This document shows, piece after piece, positions 55,006 through 63,465 of a DNA stretch of 64,000 nucleotides; position 1 is the stretch's first letter, and every line of letters starts with the position of its first letter. Where the stretch lies: positions 56,873 to 120,872 of the forward strand of contig NZ_JALUXE010000032.1 of NCBI RefSeq assembly GCF_027019125.1, given 5' to 3'. The translations under genes were made by a program, and so were the position numbers. The DNA comes from Roseovarius sp. (GTDB taxonomy: Bacteria > Pseudomonadota > Alphaproteobacteria > Rhodobacterales > Rhodobacteraceae). The notes under the pieces were generated by a model that saw only the letters and a list, made by a program, of their open reading frames with translations, searched no databases and was not told the origin of the DNA.

Positions 55006-57891
55006 ATGTTGAGGAAAAAGACCAACGGGGTTGCACGTCGCCCCCAGCGGACCAGTATCCTGTCCGAGGTCGCCGGAACCTCGGTTGACCGTCGTGCATT
55101 CCTGCGCGGCAGCGGTTTGGCCATCGGTGGCCTCGCCGCGATCGGTGCCATGGGCGGCACCGTGACACGCGCCAATGCGCAGAGCGCGGCCAGTGCGGCG
55201 GTTCAGACGGTGAAATCCGTCTGCACCCATTGCTCGGTCGGTTGCACGGTCGTGGCTGAGGTTCAAAACGGTGTCTGGACGGGGCAGGAACCCGGCTGGG
55301 ACAGCCCGTTCAACCTGGGTTCGCATTGCGCCAAAGGGGCCGCCGTTCGCGAGCATGCCCATGGCGAGCGTCGCCTCAAATACCCGATGAAGAAAGAGGG
55401 CGGCGAGTGGAAGCGCATCAGCTGGGAGCAGGCGATCAACGAGATCGGCGACGGCATGATGAAGATCCGCGAAGAGAGCGGCCCGGATTCCGTCTATTGG
55501 CTGGGCTCGGCCAAGCACAATAACGAACAGGCCTATCTCTTCCGCAAGTTCGCCGCCTATTGGGGCACGAACAACGTCGACCATCAGGCGCGGATCTGTC
55601 ACTCGACCACGGTCGCGGGTGTGGCAAACACATGGGGCTACGGCGCCATGACCAACAGCTACAACGACATTCACAATTCCAAGGCGATTTTCATCATCGG
55701 CGGCAACCCCGCAGAGGCGCATCCCGTATCGCTGCTGCACGTGCTGAAAGCCAAGGAAGAAAACAACGCGCCGCTGATTGTCTGCGACCCGCGCTTTACC
55801 CGCACCGCAGCGCATGCCGACGAATACGTGCGCTTCCGTCCGGGTTCTGACGTGGCGCTGGTCTGGGGCATCCTCTGGCACATCTTCGAGAATGGCTGGG
55901 AAGACAAGGAGTTCATCCGTACTCGCGTCTGGGGCATGGACCAGATCAAGGACGAGGTGAAGAAGTGGACGCCCGAAGAGACCGAGCGCGTGACCGGCGT
56001 ACCCGGCGAGCAACTGCGTCGCGTGGCGCGCACGCTGGCCAATAATCGTCCGGGCACCGTGATCTGGTGCATGGGCGGCACGCAGCACACCAACGGCAAC
56101 AACAACACCCGCGCCTATTGCATCCTGCAACTTGCGCTCGGCAACATGGGCACCGCCGGTGGCGGCACCAACATCTTCCGTGGCCATGACAACGTGCAGG
56201 GGGCGACCGACCTTGGCGTTCTGGCCGATACGCTGCCCGGCTATTACGGTCTGGCGGAAGGCTCCTGGGCCCATTGGGCGCGCGTCTGGGGCGAGGATCT
56301 GGACTGGCTCAAGGGCCGGTTCTCGGATGCCACCTATGGCGAGACCAAGATGATGAACCTCAGCGGCATCACCGTGTCGCGCTGGATCGACGGGGTGCTC
56401 GAGGACAAGGAGAACATGGATCAGCCCAACAATGTGCGGGCCATGGTTCTCTGGGGGCATGCGCCCAACAGCCAGACGCGCGGCAAGGAAATGAAAACCG
56501 CGATGGAAAAGCTGGACATGCTGGTCGTGGTCGATCCGTTCCCGACGGTTTCCGCCGTCATGCAGGATCGCACCGATGGCGTGTACCTGCTGCCTGCCAC
56601 GACGCAATTCGAGACGCGCGGCTCTGTCACCGCCTCGAACCGGTCGTTGCAGTGGCGCGACAAGGTCATGGACCCGCTCTTTGAATCCAAAGTCGACCAT
56701 GAAATCATCGCGCTCTTCGCGCAGAAGTTCGGCTTCCATGACCGGATCTTCCGCAACATCGCGATTGAAGAAAACGGTGAGCCCAACGTCGAGGACATCA
56801 CCCGCGAGTTCAACCGTGGCATGTGGACGATCGGCTATACGGGTCAATCCCCGGAACGGCTCAAGCTGCACATGGCGAACCAGCACACCTTCGACAAGAC
56901 CACGCTGCGCGCCAAGGGCGGTCCGGCCGATGGCGATTACTACGGTCTGCCCTGGCCCTGCTGGGGAACGGCCGAGATGAACCATCCGGGAACGGCCAAT
57001 CTCTATGATATGTCCTTGCCGGTGTCCAAGGGCGGCTTGACCTTCCGTGCGCGTTTCGGCGTGGAGCGGGATGGCGACAATCTCTTGGCCGAGGGGGTCT
57101 ATTCGGCGGGATCGGAGATTCAGGATGGCTATCCGGAATTCACGATGCAGATGCTGATGGATCTGGGCTGGGATGGCGATCTGACCGCAGAAGAGCGCGC
57201 TGCTATCGACGCGGTGGGCGGTCCTTCGGCCAACTGGAAGATCGACCTTTCGGGCGGGATCCAGCGGGTGGCGATCAAGCACGAATGCGCGCCCTTCGGC
57301 AATGCCAAGGCGCGGGCTGTCGTGTGGACCTTCCCTGATCCGGTTCCGTTGCACCGCGAGCCGCTCTATACGAACCGTCGTGATCTGGTGGCGGATTATC
57401 CCACCTACGAGGACCGCAAGGCCTGGCGTTTGCCGACCATGTATGCCTCGATCCAGAAGAACGACTTTTCGAAGGACTATCCGATCATCCTCACTTCTGG
57501 CCGTCTGGTCGAATACGAGGGCGGCGGCGACGAGACCCGGTCGAACCCGTGGCTGGCCGAGTTGCAGCAGGATATGTTCGTCGAGATCAACCCGCGTGAC
57601 GCCAACAACATCGGCGTGCGGGATGGTTCGCAGGTCTGGGTCGAAGGCCCAGAGGGTGGCAAGGTCAAGGTCATGGCGATGGTGACAGAGCGGGTGGCAG
57701 AGGGCGTGGCCTTCATGCCGTTCCACTTCGGCGGCCATTTCGAGGGACGCGATCTGCGCGAGAACTATCCCGCCGGGGCGGATCCCTATGTCTTGGGCGA
57801 GAGCACGAACACCGCCCAGACCTATGGCTACGACTCGGTCACGCAGATGCAGGAGACCAAGGCGACTCTCTGCAAGATCATGCCAGCGTAA
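55006..57891 (+). CDS. fdhA: Formate dehydrogenase catalytic (alpha) subunit, FDH3 type
   Basis: A 961-residue Mo/W bis-MGD enzyme that oxidises formate to CO2 in the periplasm. The twin-arginine signal is VDRRAFLRG (R29-R30). A 4Fe-4S site is formed by C73, C76, C80 (CTHCSVGC) and C108 (GSHCAKG). The metal ligand is Cys198 followed by His199 in ARICHSTTV, so the enzyme does not need selenocysteine. The C-terminal MGD domain has VEYEGGGDETRSNPWLAE. GGGAGGAGAG precedes the start. It is the core of the plus arm, with the FeS and b subunits downstream. Confidence 0.95.
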   Translation: MLRKKTNGVARRPQRTSILSEVAGTSVDRRAFLRGSGLAIGGLAAIGAMGGTVTRANAQSAASAAVQTVKSVCTHCSVGCTVVAEVQNGVWTGQEPGWDSPFNLGSHCAKGAAVREHAHGERRLKYPMKKEGGEWKRISWEQAINEIGDGMMKIREESGPDSVYWLGSAKHNNEQAYLFRKFAAYWGTNNVDHQARICHSTTVAGVANTWGYGAMTNSYNDIHNSKAIFIIGGNPAEAHPVSLLHVLKAKEENNAPLIVCDPRFTRTAAHADEYVRFRPGSDVALVWGILWHIFENGWEDKEFIRTRVWGMDQIKDEVKKWTPEETERVTGVPGEQLRRVARTLANNRPGTVIWCMGGTQHTNGNNNTRAYCILQLALGNMGTAGGGTNIFRGHDNVQGATDLGVLADTLPGYYGLAEGSWAHWARVWGEDLDWLKGRFSDATYGETKMMNLSGITVSRWIDGVLEDKENMDQPNNVRAMVLWGHAPNSQTRGKEMKTAMEKLDMLVVVDPFPTVSAVMQDRTDGVYLLPATTQFETRGSVTASNRSLQWRDKVMDPLFESKVDHEIIALFAQKFGFHDRIFRNIAIEENGEPNVEDITREFNRGMWTIGYTGQSPERLKLHMANQHTFDKTTLRAKGGPADGDYYGLPWPCWGTAEMNHPGTANLYDMSLPVSKGGLTFRARFGVERDGDNLLAEGVYSAGSEIQDGYPEFTMQMLMDLGWDGDLTAEERAAIDAVGGPSANWKIDLSGGIQRVAIKHECAPFGNAKARAVVWTFPDPVPLHREPLYTNRRDLVADYPTYEDRKAWRLPTMYASIQKNDFSKDYPIILTSGRLVEYEGGGDETRSNPWLAELQQDMFVEINPRDANNIGVRDGSQVWVEGPEGGKVKVMAMVTERVAEGVAFMPFHFGGHFEGRDLRENYPAGADPYVLGESTNTAQTYGYDSVTQMQETKATLCKIMPA

Positions 57892-57903
57892 GGAGGAAAG
57901 AGA

Positions 57904-58500
57904 ATGGCAAGAGCAAAGTTTCTCTGCGACGCCGAGCGCTGCATCGAATGCAACGCCTGTGTCACGGCCTGTAAGAACGAGCACGAGGTGCCGTGGGGGA
58001 TCAACCGCCGCAAGGTGGTGACGATCAACGACGGCAGCCCCGGTGAACGCTCGATCTCGGTGGCCTGCATGCACTGTTCGGATGCGCCCTGCATGGCCGT
58101 CTGCCCGGTGGATTGCTTCTACCAGAACGAGGAGGGCATCGTGTTGCACTCCAAGGATCTGTGTATCGGTTGTGGCTATTGCTTCTATGCGTGCCCGTTC
58201 GGTGCGCCGCAATTCCCGCAGGCGGGCAATTTTGGCAGCCGTGGCAAGATGGACAAGTGCACCTTCTGCGCCGGTGGCCCGGAAGAGAACCACTCGGAGG
58301 CCGAGTTCCAGAAGTATGGGCGCAACCGGATTGCAGAGGGCAAGCTGCCCATCTGCGCCGAGATGTGCTCGACCAAGGCGCTGTTGGCGGGGGACGGCGA
58401 CGTGGTGTCGGCCATCTACCGCGAGCGCGTCGTGGCCCGTGGTTTCGGCTCGGGCGCTTGGGGCTGGGGATCGGCCTACGGCCAGCAGAGCGGCGGCTAA
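57904..58500 (+). CDS. fdh3B: Formate dehydrogenase FeS (beta) subunit, FDH3 type
   Basis: A 198-residue protein with four 4Fe-4S sites: CIECNACVTACK, CMHCSDAPCMAVCP, CIGCGYCFYACP and CTFCAGGPEE with the later CAEMC. It passes electrons from the alpha subunit to the cytochrome b subunit. There is no signal peptide, so it is probably exported as a complex with the Tat-carried alpha subunit. An AGGAGG site lies just before ATG 57904. A GTGGGTT hairpin follows the stop. Confidence 0.94.
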   Translation: MARAKFLCDAERCIECNACVTACKNEHEVPWGINRRKVVTINDGSPGERSISVACMHCSDAPCMAVCPVDCFYQNEEGIVLHSKDLCIGCGYCFYACPFGAPQFPQAGNFGSRGKMDKCTFCAGGPEENHSEAEFQKYGRNRIAEGKLPICAEMCSTKALLAGDGDVVSAIYRERVVARGFGSGAWGWGSAYGQQSGG

Positions 58501-58505
58501 GAGGT

Positions 58506-58525
58506 GGGTGGGTTGGCACCCACCC
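58506..58525. repeat. GTGGGTT hairpin repeat, copy 3
   Basis: Arms GGGTGGGT and ACCCACCC with a TGGC loop, then TACGGG, begin 5 bases after the beta-subunit stop. A second small hairpin (TGGGT-GAA-ACCCA) follows near 58547. Within an operon it may lower downstream expression or protect the upstream RNA end. Related copies are at 8039-8058 and 41408-41426. Confidence 0.65.
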
Positions 58526-58644
58526 TACGGGTTCTCTCGTGGGGTGGGTGAAACCCAGCATCTCAAATCACCGAAATGACAAGGTGGACGGCAGATGTGC
58601 CGTCCACCCGAACGCATAGAAATTTCCAGACAGGATGACCTCCC

Positions 58645-59856
58645 ATGCCACGCATGATCATGATGCTCTTGCTCTCCTTGTTCCTTGCTACGCCCTTGGC
58701 GGCGCAGGACACGTCGGGGGTTGCCGTGAGCGACCGCTCTGCCACGGGCGGCGCGCAGACATTGGAGGATATCCTGGCCCGGCAACGCGGCGAGGTCGTC
58801 GCCCCAAAGAGCGGTGATGCCGCCTCGGATGATGACGGTGCCGCTGCGATGGCGGGACAGTTGGGGACATTGGGCGGCGCGTCGGATGCCGAGGTTTGGC
58901 GCGCGCTGCGCTATGGGCTGGACGATGTCAAAGTCTCTGCCGGTGGCCCGGAAGCGCGTGTTCTCATTCAGGATGGCGGCATGACCTGGCTTGAGTTCCG
59001 CAAGGGGCCGCTGGCCACCTATGGGGCATGGCTGTTGGGGGGCACACTTGCGCTCTTGACGCTGTTCTACCTGATCCGGGGCAAGATCCGGATCGACGGG
59101 GCCAAGACAGGCCGCACGGTCACACGGTTTCAGGCCATCGAACGGTTTGGCCATTGGCTGATGGCGGGCTCTTTTGTCGTGCTGGCAATCACCGGGCTGC
59201 TGGTTCTTTTTGGCCGGATGGTGGTGATCCCGCTCTTGGGGCACGAGGCCTTCTCGACCATCGCTGTCGCCTCGAAATGGGTGCATAACAACATCTCCTG
59301 GGCCTTCATGCTGGGCCTCGTGATGGTGTTCTTCATGTGGGTTCTGCATAATATTCCCAATCGGACAGACCTGAAATGGCTGGCTGTGGGCGGCGGCATT
59401 TTCACCAAGGGCGTGCATCCGCCGGCCAAGAAATTCAACGCCGGGCAAAAGATGATCTTCTGGTCCGTGATTGTCTTTGGCGCGTCCATCTCGGCCTCGG
59501 GCCTGTCGCTGCTCTTTCCGTTCGAATTGCCGATGTTTGCCAAGACCTTTGCCATTCTCAACCAGACGGGATTGCCGCAGGCGGTGGGCTTTGGCGAGTT
59601 GCCGGTCATCCTGGCCCCGCATGAGGAAATGCAGTTGGCGACGCTCTGGCATTCGATCATGGCCTTTGTGCTGACCGCGATCATTCTGGCGCATATCTAC
59701 ATCGGCTCGGTCGGTATGGAGGGCGCGTTCGATGCCATGGGGTCGGGCGAGGTCGAAGAGCAATGGGCACGCGAGCATCATGGCCTGTGGCTCAAGGAGT
59801 TGCAGGAAAAGGGTCAGGCGCCTGATCCCGGCAAGGCCGCGCATCCCGCGGAGTAA
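58645..59856 (+). CDS. fdoI: Formate dehydrogenase cytochrome b (gamma) subunit
   Basis: A 403-residue membrane protein: a signal peptide, a soluble periplasmic segment of about 100 residues, then a four-helix cytochrome b domain. The heme-binding His candidates are in RFGHWLMAGSF, SKWVHNN, and LWHSIMAFVLTAIILAHIY. It takes electrons from the FeS subunit into the quinone pool. It is longer than the E. coli gamma subunit because of the N-terminal part. It ends 2 bases before the WD40-cytochrome gene. Confidence 0.92.
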   Translation: MPRMIMMLLLSLFLATPLAAQDTSGVAVSDRSATGGAQTLEDILARQRGEVVAPKSGDAASDDDGAAAMAGQLGTLGGASDAEVWRALRYGLDDVKVSAGGPEARVLIQDGGMTWLEFRKGPLATYGAWLLGGTLALLTLFYLIRGKIRIDGAKTGRTVTRFQAIERFGHWLMAGSFVVLAITGLLVLFGRMVVIPLLGHEAFSTIAVASKWVHNNISWAFMLGLVMVFFMWVLHNIPNRTDLKWLAVGGGIFTKGVHPPAKKFNAGQKMIFWSVIVFGASISASGLSLLFPFELPMFAKTFAILNQTGLPQAVGFGELPVILAPHEEMQLATLWHSIMAFVLTAIILAHIYIGSVGMEGAFDAMGSGEVEEQWAREHHGLWLKELQEKGQAPDPGKAAHPAE

Positions 59857-59858
59857 CC

Positions 59859-61169
59859 ATGGGGGCGCGCGCCTTTGGTCTCTGGCTCTGGGCGCTGGTG
59901 GGAGCAAGCCCGCTGGCGGCCCAAGAGTTTACCACACTCAAGGGGCATGGCGGGCCTGTCATGGGTTTATGCGTGCTGCCGAACAGTGGCGAGGTTGTTT
60001 CGGCCAGTTTCGACAATTCCGTGGGGGTATGGCAGGGCCGCACACCGCTTTGGCTCGAAGGGCACGCGGCGGCGGTGATCGCGGTTGCGGCGCTGGACGA
60101 GGGGCGGCTGGTGTCAGGGGGCGATGATTTCGCGCTGATCGTCTGGGACCGCGCCACCGGACAGGGCACGCGGCGCGAGGGACACAAGGGCAAGGTTGCG
60201 GCGCTCGATGTGTCGCCGGACGGAGACTGGATCGCGTCAGCCAGTTGGGATGGATCGATCGGCATCTGGCCTGTGGCGGGAGGGGTCGCGCGGTTCTTGA
60301 CGGGCCATGACGCGGCGGTGAGCGACGTTGCGTTCAATCAAGATGGCTCGCTTTTGTATTCTTCCTCTGCCGATGGGTCTTTGCGGGAATGGCGCTGGCA
60401 GGAGGTGGATGCCCCGCCGCGCGAATTGCTCAATCAGGGGTTTGGCATCAACCGGATCGTGCTGGGGCCCGGGGATGCGTGGCTGGCCTATGGTGCGGTC
60501 GATGGGGCGACGCGGGTGATTGACCCGGCAAGCGGGCGGCAGATTGCCGATTTCACGCTCGAGCGCCGCCCTGTGCTGTCGCTGGTTCATCACGCGGAGA
60601 CCGCGCAGTTGGCCGCCGGGGATGGGCAGGGCTATATCATGGTGATCGACACGCAAGAGTGGCGGATCACCCGCGATTTCCAGGCCATGGCGCGCGGCCC
60701 GGTCTGGGCGTTGGATTTTTCGCCCGACGGGCGTATGATCTATGCTGGCGGGCTGAGCGAGGTGGTCTATGGCTGGCCGGTCGAGATGCTGGGCGACTAT
60801 GACCCGGCGGGTGAGACAGAGCACAGTTTCCTGCGCCCACCCGAAGAGATGGAGAATGGCGAGCGGCAATTCATGCGCAAATGCTCGATCTGCCATGCGC
60901 TGACCCCGCCGCCCTCGCGCAAGGCCGGGCCCACGCTCTATGGGCTGTTTGGGCGTCAGGCGGGAACGGTGCCCGGCTATCCCTATTCCGACATTCTCGA
61001 CGGATCGGGGATCGTCTGGAACGATGACACGATTGACGCGCTGTTCGACCTTGGACCGGATCACTATATCCCCGGCTCCAAGATGCCAATGCAACGGATC
61101 ACAGCGGCTGAGGACCGGCAGGATATGATCAACTATCTTCGCCGGGCCACCGCAACAGAAGGGAACTGA
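59859..61169 (+). CDS. WD40-repeat/cytochrome c fusion
   Basis: A 436-residue periplasmic protein: signal peptide (ASPLAAQEF), then about seven WD40-like repeats (for example HGGPVMGLCVLP-NSG-SASFDNSVGVW and HKGKVAALDVSPDGDWIASASWDGSIGIW), then a C-terminal cytochrome c with CSICH (around 342-346) and the Met ligand in GSKMPMQRI. The propeller probably docks a partner while the heme moves electrons, perhaps from formate dehydrogenase to a periplasmic acceptor. It is the fourth gene of the tight plus-strand operon. Confidence 0.85.
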   Translation: MGARAFGLWLWALVGASPLAAQEFTTLKGHGGPVMGLCVLPNSGEVVSASFDNSVGVWQGRTPLWLEGHAAAVIAVAALDEGRLVSGGDDFALIVWDRATGQGTRREGHKGKVAALDVSPDGDWIASASWDGSIGIWPVAGGVARFLTGHDAAVSDVAFNQDGSLLYSSSADGSLREWRWQEVDAPPRELLNQGFGINRIVLGPGDAWLAYGAVDGATRVIDPASGRQIADFTLERRPVLSLVHHAETAQLAAGDGQGYIMVIDTQEWRITRDFQAMARGPVWALDFSPDGRMIYAGGLSEVVYGWPVEMLGDYDPAGETEHSFLRPPEEMENGERQFMRKCSICHALTPPPSRKAGPTLYGLFGRQAGTVPGYPYSDILDGSGIVWNDDTIDALFDLGPDHYIPGSKMPMQRITAAEDRQDMINYLRRATATEGN

Positions 61170-61173
61170 GAAA

Positions 61174-61311
61174 ATGAAAGCCATGTTTGCAGCCTTTGTC
61201 GCCTGTGCGGTGATTGCCGCCGCCGCCCCGACCGTGCTGCACGAATTGGGGTATACGTCAGAGGCCAAGCGTGCTGGCGATGCTGTTCGGCTGGGTGACG
61301 CGGCCGAATGA
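61174..61311 (+). CDS. Tiny exported peptide of the formate dehydrogenase operon
   Basis: A 45-residue frame: hydrophobic N-terminus KAMFAAFVACAVIAAAAPTV, then a short polar tail (LHELGYTSEAKRAGDAVRLGD). GAAGGGA lies 9-10 bases before ATG 61174, and the stop overlaps the regulator start by ATGA, so it is translated in the operon. It is likely a secreted or membrane-bound small protein that helps the complex. I know no family for it. Confidence 0.75.
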   Translation: MKAMFAAFVACAVIAAAAPTVLHELGYTSEAKRAGDAVRLGDAAE

Positions 61312-62669
61312 CGCCGCAACCCGCGCCTGAAGAGACAGCAGAGGACTATGGCCAGAACCTCGCACTTGCGTCGGTGCTCATCATCGACGACGAACCGGGG
61401 ATGCGCAATTTTCTGGTCAAGACGCTGGGGCCGCGGTGCCGTCATGTTGAGCAGGCGCGCACCTGTGAAGAAGGGGCGATGATCCTCGATCAGGTGCATT
61501 TCGATCTGGTCATTCTTGACAATATCATGCCGGGCAAGACGGGTCTCGATTGGCTGGAGGAGCAGCGGCGCGTCGGCCTCTTTGCCGATACGATCCTGAT
61601 CACCGCCTATGCCGATCTGGATACTGCAATCAAGGCGCTGCGGGCGGGGGTCACGGATTTCGTGCTCAAGCCGTTTCGCGCCAATCAGATTCTCAATTCT
61701 GTGGCGCGGGCGCTCGATCGCAAGTTTCTGGCGCGCGAGAATTACCTGTTGCGGCATGAATTGTCGGCGGGAGGGCAGGCGGCGCGCGGGCGGTTGTTGG
61801 GACATTCCCCGGCAATCCAGAGCGTGCGCGCGATGCTGGGCAAACTGGCCCTTGCGCCCACGTCGGTTCTGTTCACCGGGGCAAGCGGGACCGGCAAAGA
61901 GATTGCCGCGCGCACGCTGCATGGCCTGTCGAACCGGGTTGAGAAACCCTTTGTCGCGGTCAATTGCGCCGCGATTTCAGCGGATAGGATCGCCGAGGAA
62001 TTGTTTGGCGTGGTCGAGGATGGGCGCGCACGAAAGGATGGGCTGTTGCTGCATGCCGATGGCGGCACGCTCTTGCTCGACGAGGTGGCGCAACTGCCCG
62101 AGCATGTGCAGGCGGCGCTGCTGCGCGTGTTGGAGGACAAGCGCATTCGACCTATCGGATCCGAACGGGAAATCCCACTGAACCTGCGGTTTCTCTTTGC
62201 CACCAATGCCGATTTGAAGGCGGCGGTGCGCGAGGGGCGGTTCCGCGCTGACCTCTACCACCGGATCAATATCGTCAACGTGGAAATGCCCAATCTCAAG
62301 GAGCGTCAGGAGGATATTGTCGAACTGGCGGCGCTCTTCATGAGCGAATTCGCCGGGGCGTTGGGGATGCCCGCGCTGGATCTCGATGCGGATGTCCTGC
62401 TCAAGCTGAGCCGCTACGACTGGCCCGGCAATGTGCGGGAGTTGCGCAATCTGATTGAACGATCGGTGATCCTTGGGGCCTTTCCAGAAGAATTCGCAGG
62501 CTCTGGCCGGGGCGGAGGCGAGGCAGCACTGGAGACGCTCGAATATGTGGAGCAGCGCCATATCATGGCGGTGCTTGATGCCTGTGGCGGCAACCGGGCC
62601 GAAGCGGCGCGGCGTCTGGGCGTGGCGCGCAAGACGATTGACCGCAAGTGCGCGGCTTGGGGTGTCTGA
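61308..62669 (+). CDS. NtrC-type response regulator lacking the GAFTGA loop
   Basis: A 453-residue regulator: receiver domain with phospho-Asp D71 (LVILDNIMPG), AAA+ domain with Walker A G191-K197 (GASGTGKE) and Walker B LLLDEVAQLP, and a C-terminal Fis-type helix (GGNRAEAARRLGVARKTIDRK). Where sigma-54 activators have GAFTGA after ELFG, it reads ELFGVVEDGRARKDGLLL (residues 231-248), so the sigma-54 contact is absent. It probably acts with sigma-70, as Rhodobacter NtrC does. It is the last gene of the formate dehydrogenase operon; its kinase is not in this window. Confidence 0.9.
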   Translation: MTPQPAPEETAEDYGQNLALASVLIIDDEPGMRNFLVKTLGPRCRHVEQARTCEEGAMILDQVHFDLVILDNIMPGKTGLDWLEEQRRVGLFADTILITAYADLDTAIKALRAGVTDFVLKPFRANQILNSVARALDRKFLARENYLLRHELSAGGQAARGRLLGHSPAIQSVRAMLGKLALAPTSVLFTGASGTGKEIAARTLHGLSNRVEKPFVAVNCAAISADRIAEELFGVVEDGRARKDGLLLHADGGTLLLDEVAQLPEHVQAALLRVLEDKRIRPIGSEREIPLNLRFLFATNADLKAAVREGRFRADLYHRINIVNVEMPNLKERQEDIVELAALFMSEFAGALGMPALDLDADVLLKLSRYDWPGNVRELRNLIERSVILGAFPEEFAGSGRGGGEAALETLEYVEQRHIMAVLDACGGNRAEAARRLGVARKTIDRKCAAWGV

Positions 62670-62675
62670 GATCAG

Positions 62676-63404
62676 CTATTTCGGCGCACGCGCAGCCATG
62701 ACATCGCGGCCGAGGGTCAACGTGTAAGCCTCCAGCTCGGTCAGGGCGGTTTGCGCGGCTTCCGCATCCGAACTGGAAAGCGCATCGGCGATACGGGTGT
62801 GAAAACCCACGATGGCCTCGCGCGAGCGGGCGGTGAAAGTGATCATGTTCATCAAGGGCTGCATGGCCTCGACCGCGCCCGCGAGTTGATAGCTGAGCAC
62901 CGGGTTGCCGGCGCTATCCACCAAGGCCCGGTGAAAGGCCACGTCGGAGGCGCAAAAGCTTTCGTCCGTCAGACCCGGGTGCCCCTGGCGATGGATCTCC
63001 GCGCGCATCGTGGCCAGCGTGTCGGGTGTGCGGCGCAGGGTGGCAAGCGGCGTGCAGGCGCGTTCCAGCGCGTAGCGCGCCTCGCAGGCGACATCAAAGC
63101 TGATGGCGTTCATGCTGAGGAGGAGTGTGGCGGTGGTGATCTGCTGGCCATAGGCCTCGGGATAGCTGAGGCGGTTGACGAAGGCCCCGCCAAAGGCCCC
63201 GCGCTGGGTGCGGATGAGCGATTGCGCGGCAAGGCGTTTCAGCGCCTCTCGCACCGTTGGGCGCGATACCGCGAAGTGATCCGCCAGTTCCGCCTCAGAC
63301 GGCAGGCGTTCATCGACAATGAGTTGGCCTGAGACAATCGCGTCGCGGATTGCCTCGGCTATCTGGGCCGAAAGATCGGCCTTGTTATCCGGATCAATTT
63401 TCAT
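62676..63404 (-). CDS. GntR/FadR-family regulator
   Basis: A 242-residue repressor-type protein: an N-terminal winged helix (LSAQIAEAIRDAIVSGQL and VDERLPSEAELADHFAVSRPTVREALKRL) and an all-helical FCD domain with metal-contact residues (SDVAFHRALVDSAGNPVL). It usually controls uptake or breakdown of an acid. Two palindrome-like sites just upstream (63406-63429) suggest autoregulation and control of the divergent DUF2182 gene. It is convergent with the NtrC-type gene, with 6 bases between stops. Confidence 0.88.
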   Translation of the reverse strand: MKIDPDNKADLSAQIAEAIRDAIVSGQLIVDERLPSEAELADHFAVSRPTVREALKRLAAQSLIRTQRGAFGGAFVNRLSYPEAYGQQITTATLLLSMNAISFDVACEARYALERACTPLATLRRTPDTLATMRAEIHRQGHPGLTDESFCASDVAFHRALVDSAGNPVLSYQLAGAVEAMQPLMNMITFTARSREAIVGFHTRIADALSSSDAEAAQTALTELEAYTLTLGRDVMAARAPK

Positions 63405-63405
63405 T

Positions 63406-63429
63406 TGTCTTACATTTAAATGTCTGACA
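63406..63429. promoter_or_regulatory. Two operator-like sites of the GntR regulator
   Basis: TGTCTTACA (63406-63414) and the perfect palindrome TGTCTGACA (63421-63429) resemble the TnGTnnnACnA-like sites of FadR/GntR repressors. Their centres are 15 bases apart. They lie between the start of the regulator gene and the divergent DUF2182 gene, with AT-rich DNA between them. Confidence 0.65.
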
Positions 63430-63465
63430 ATTTAAACGCAAGAGGTGAGTCGCGGGGATGAGGCG

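Noticed and set aside
54013..58293. Very long open frame (about 1426 codons) on the minus strand opposite the formate dehydrogenase genes
   Set aside because: It is a shadow of the chaperone, Tat peptide, alpha and beta subunit genes and its translation has no domain I recognise.
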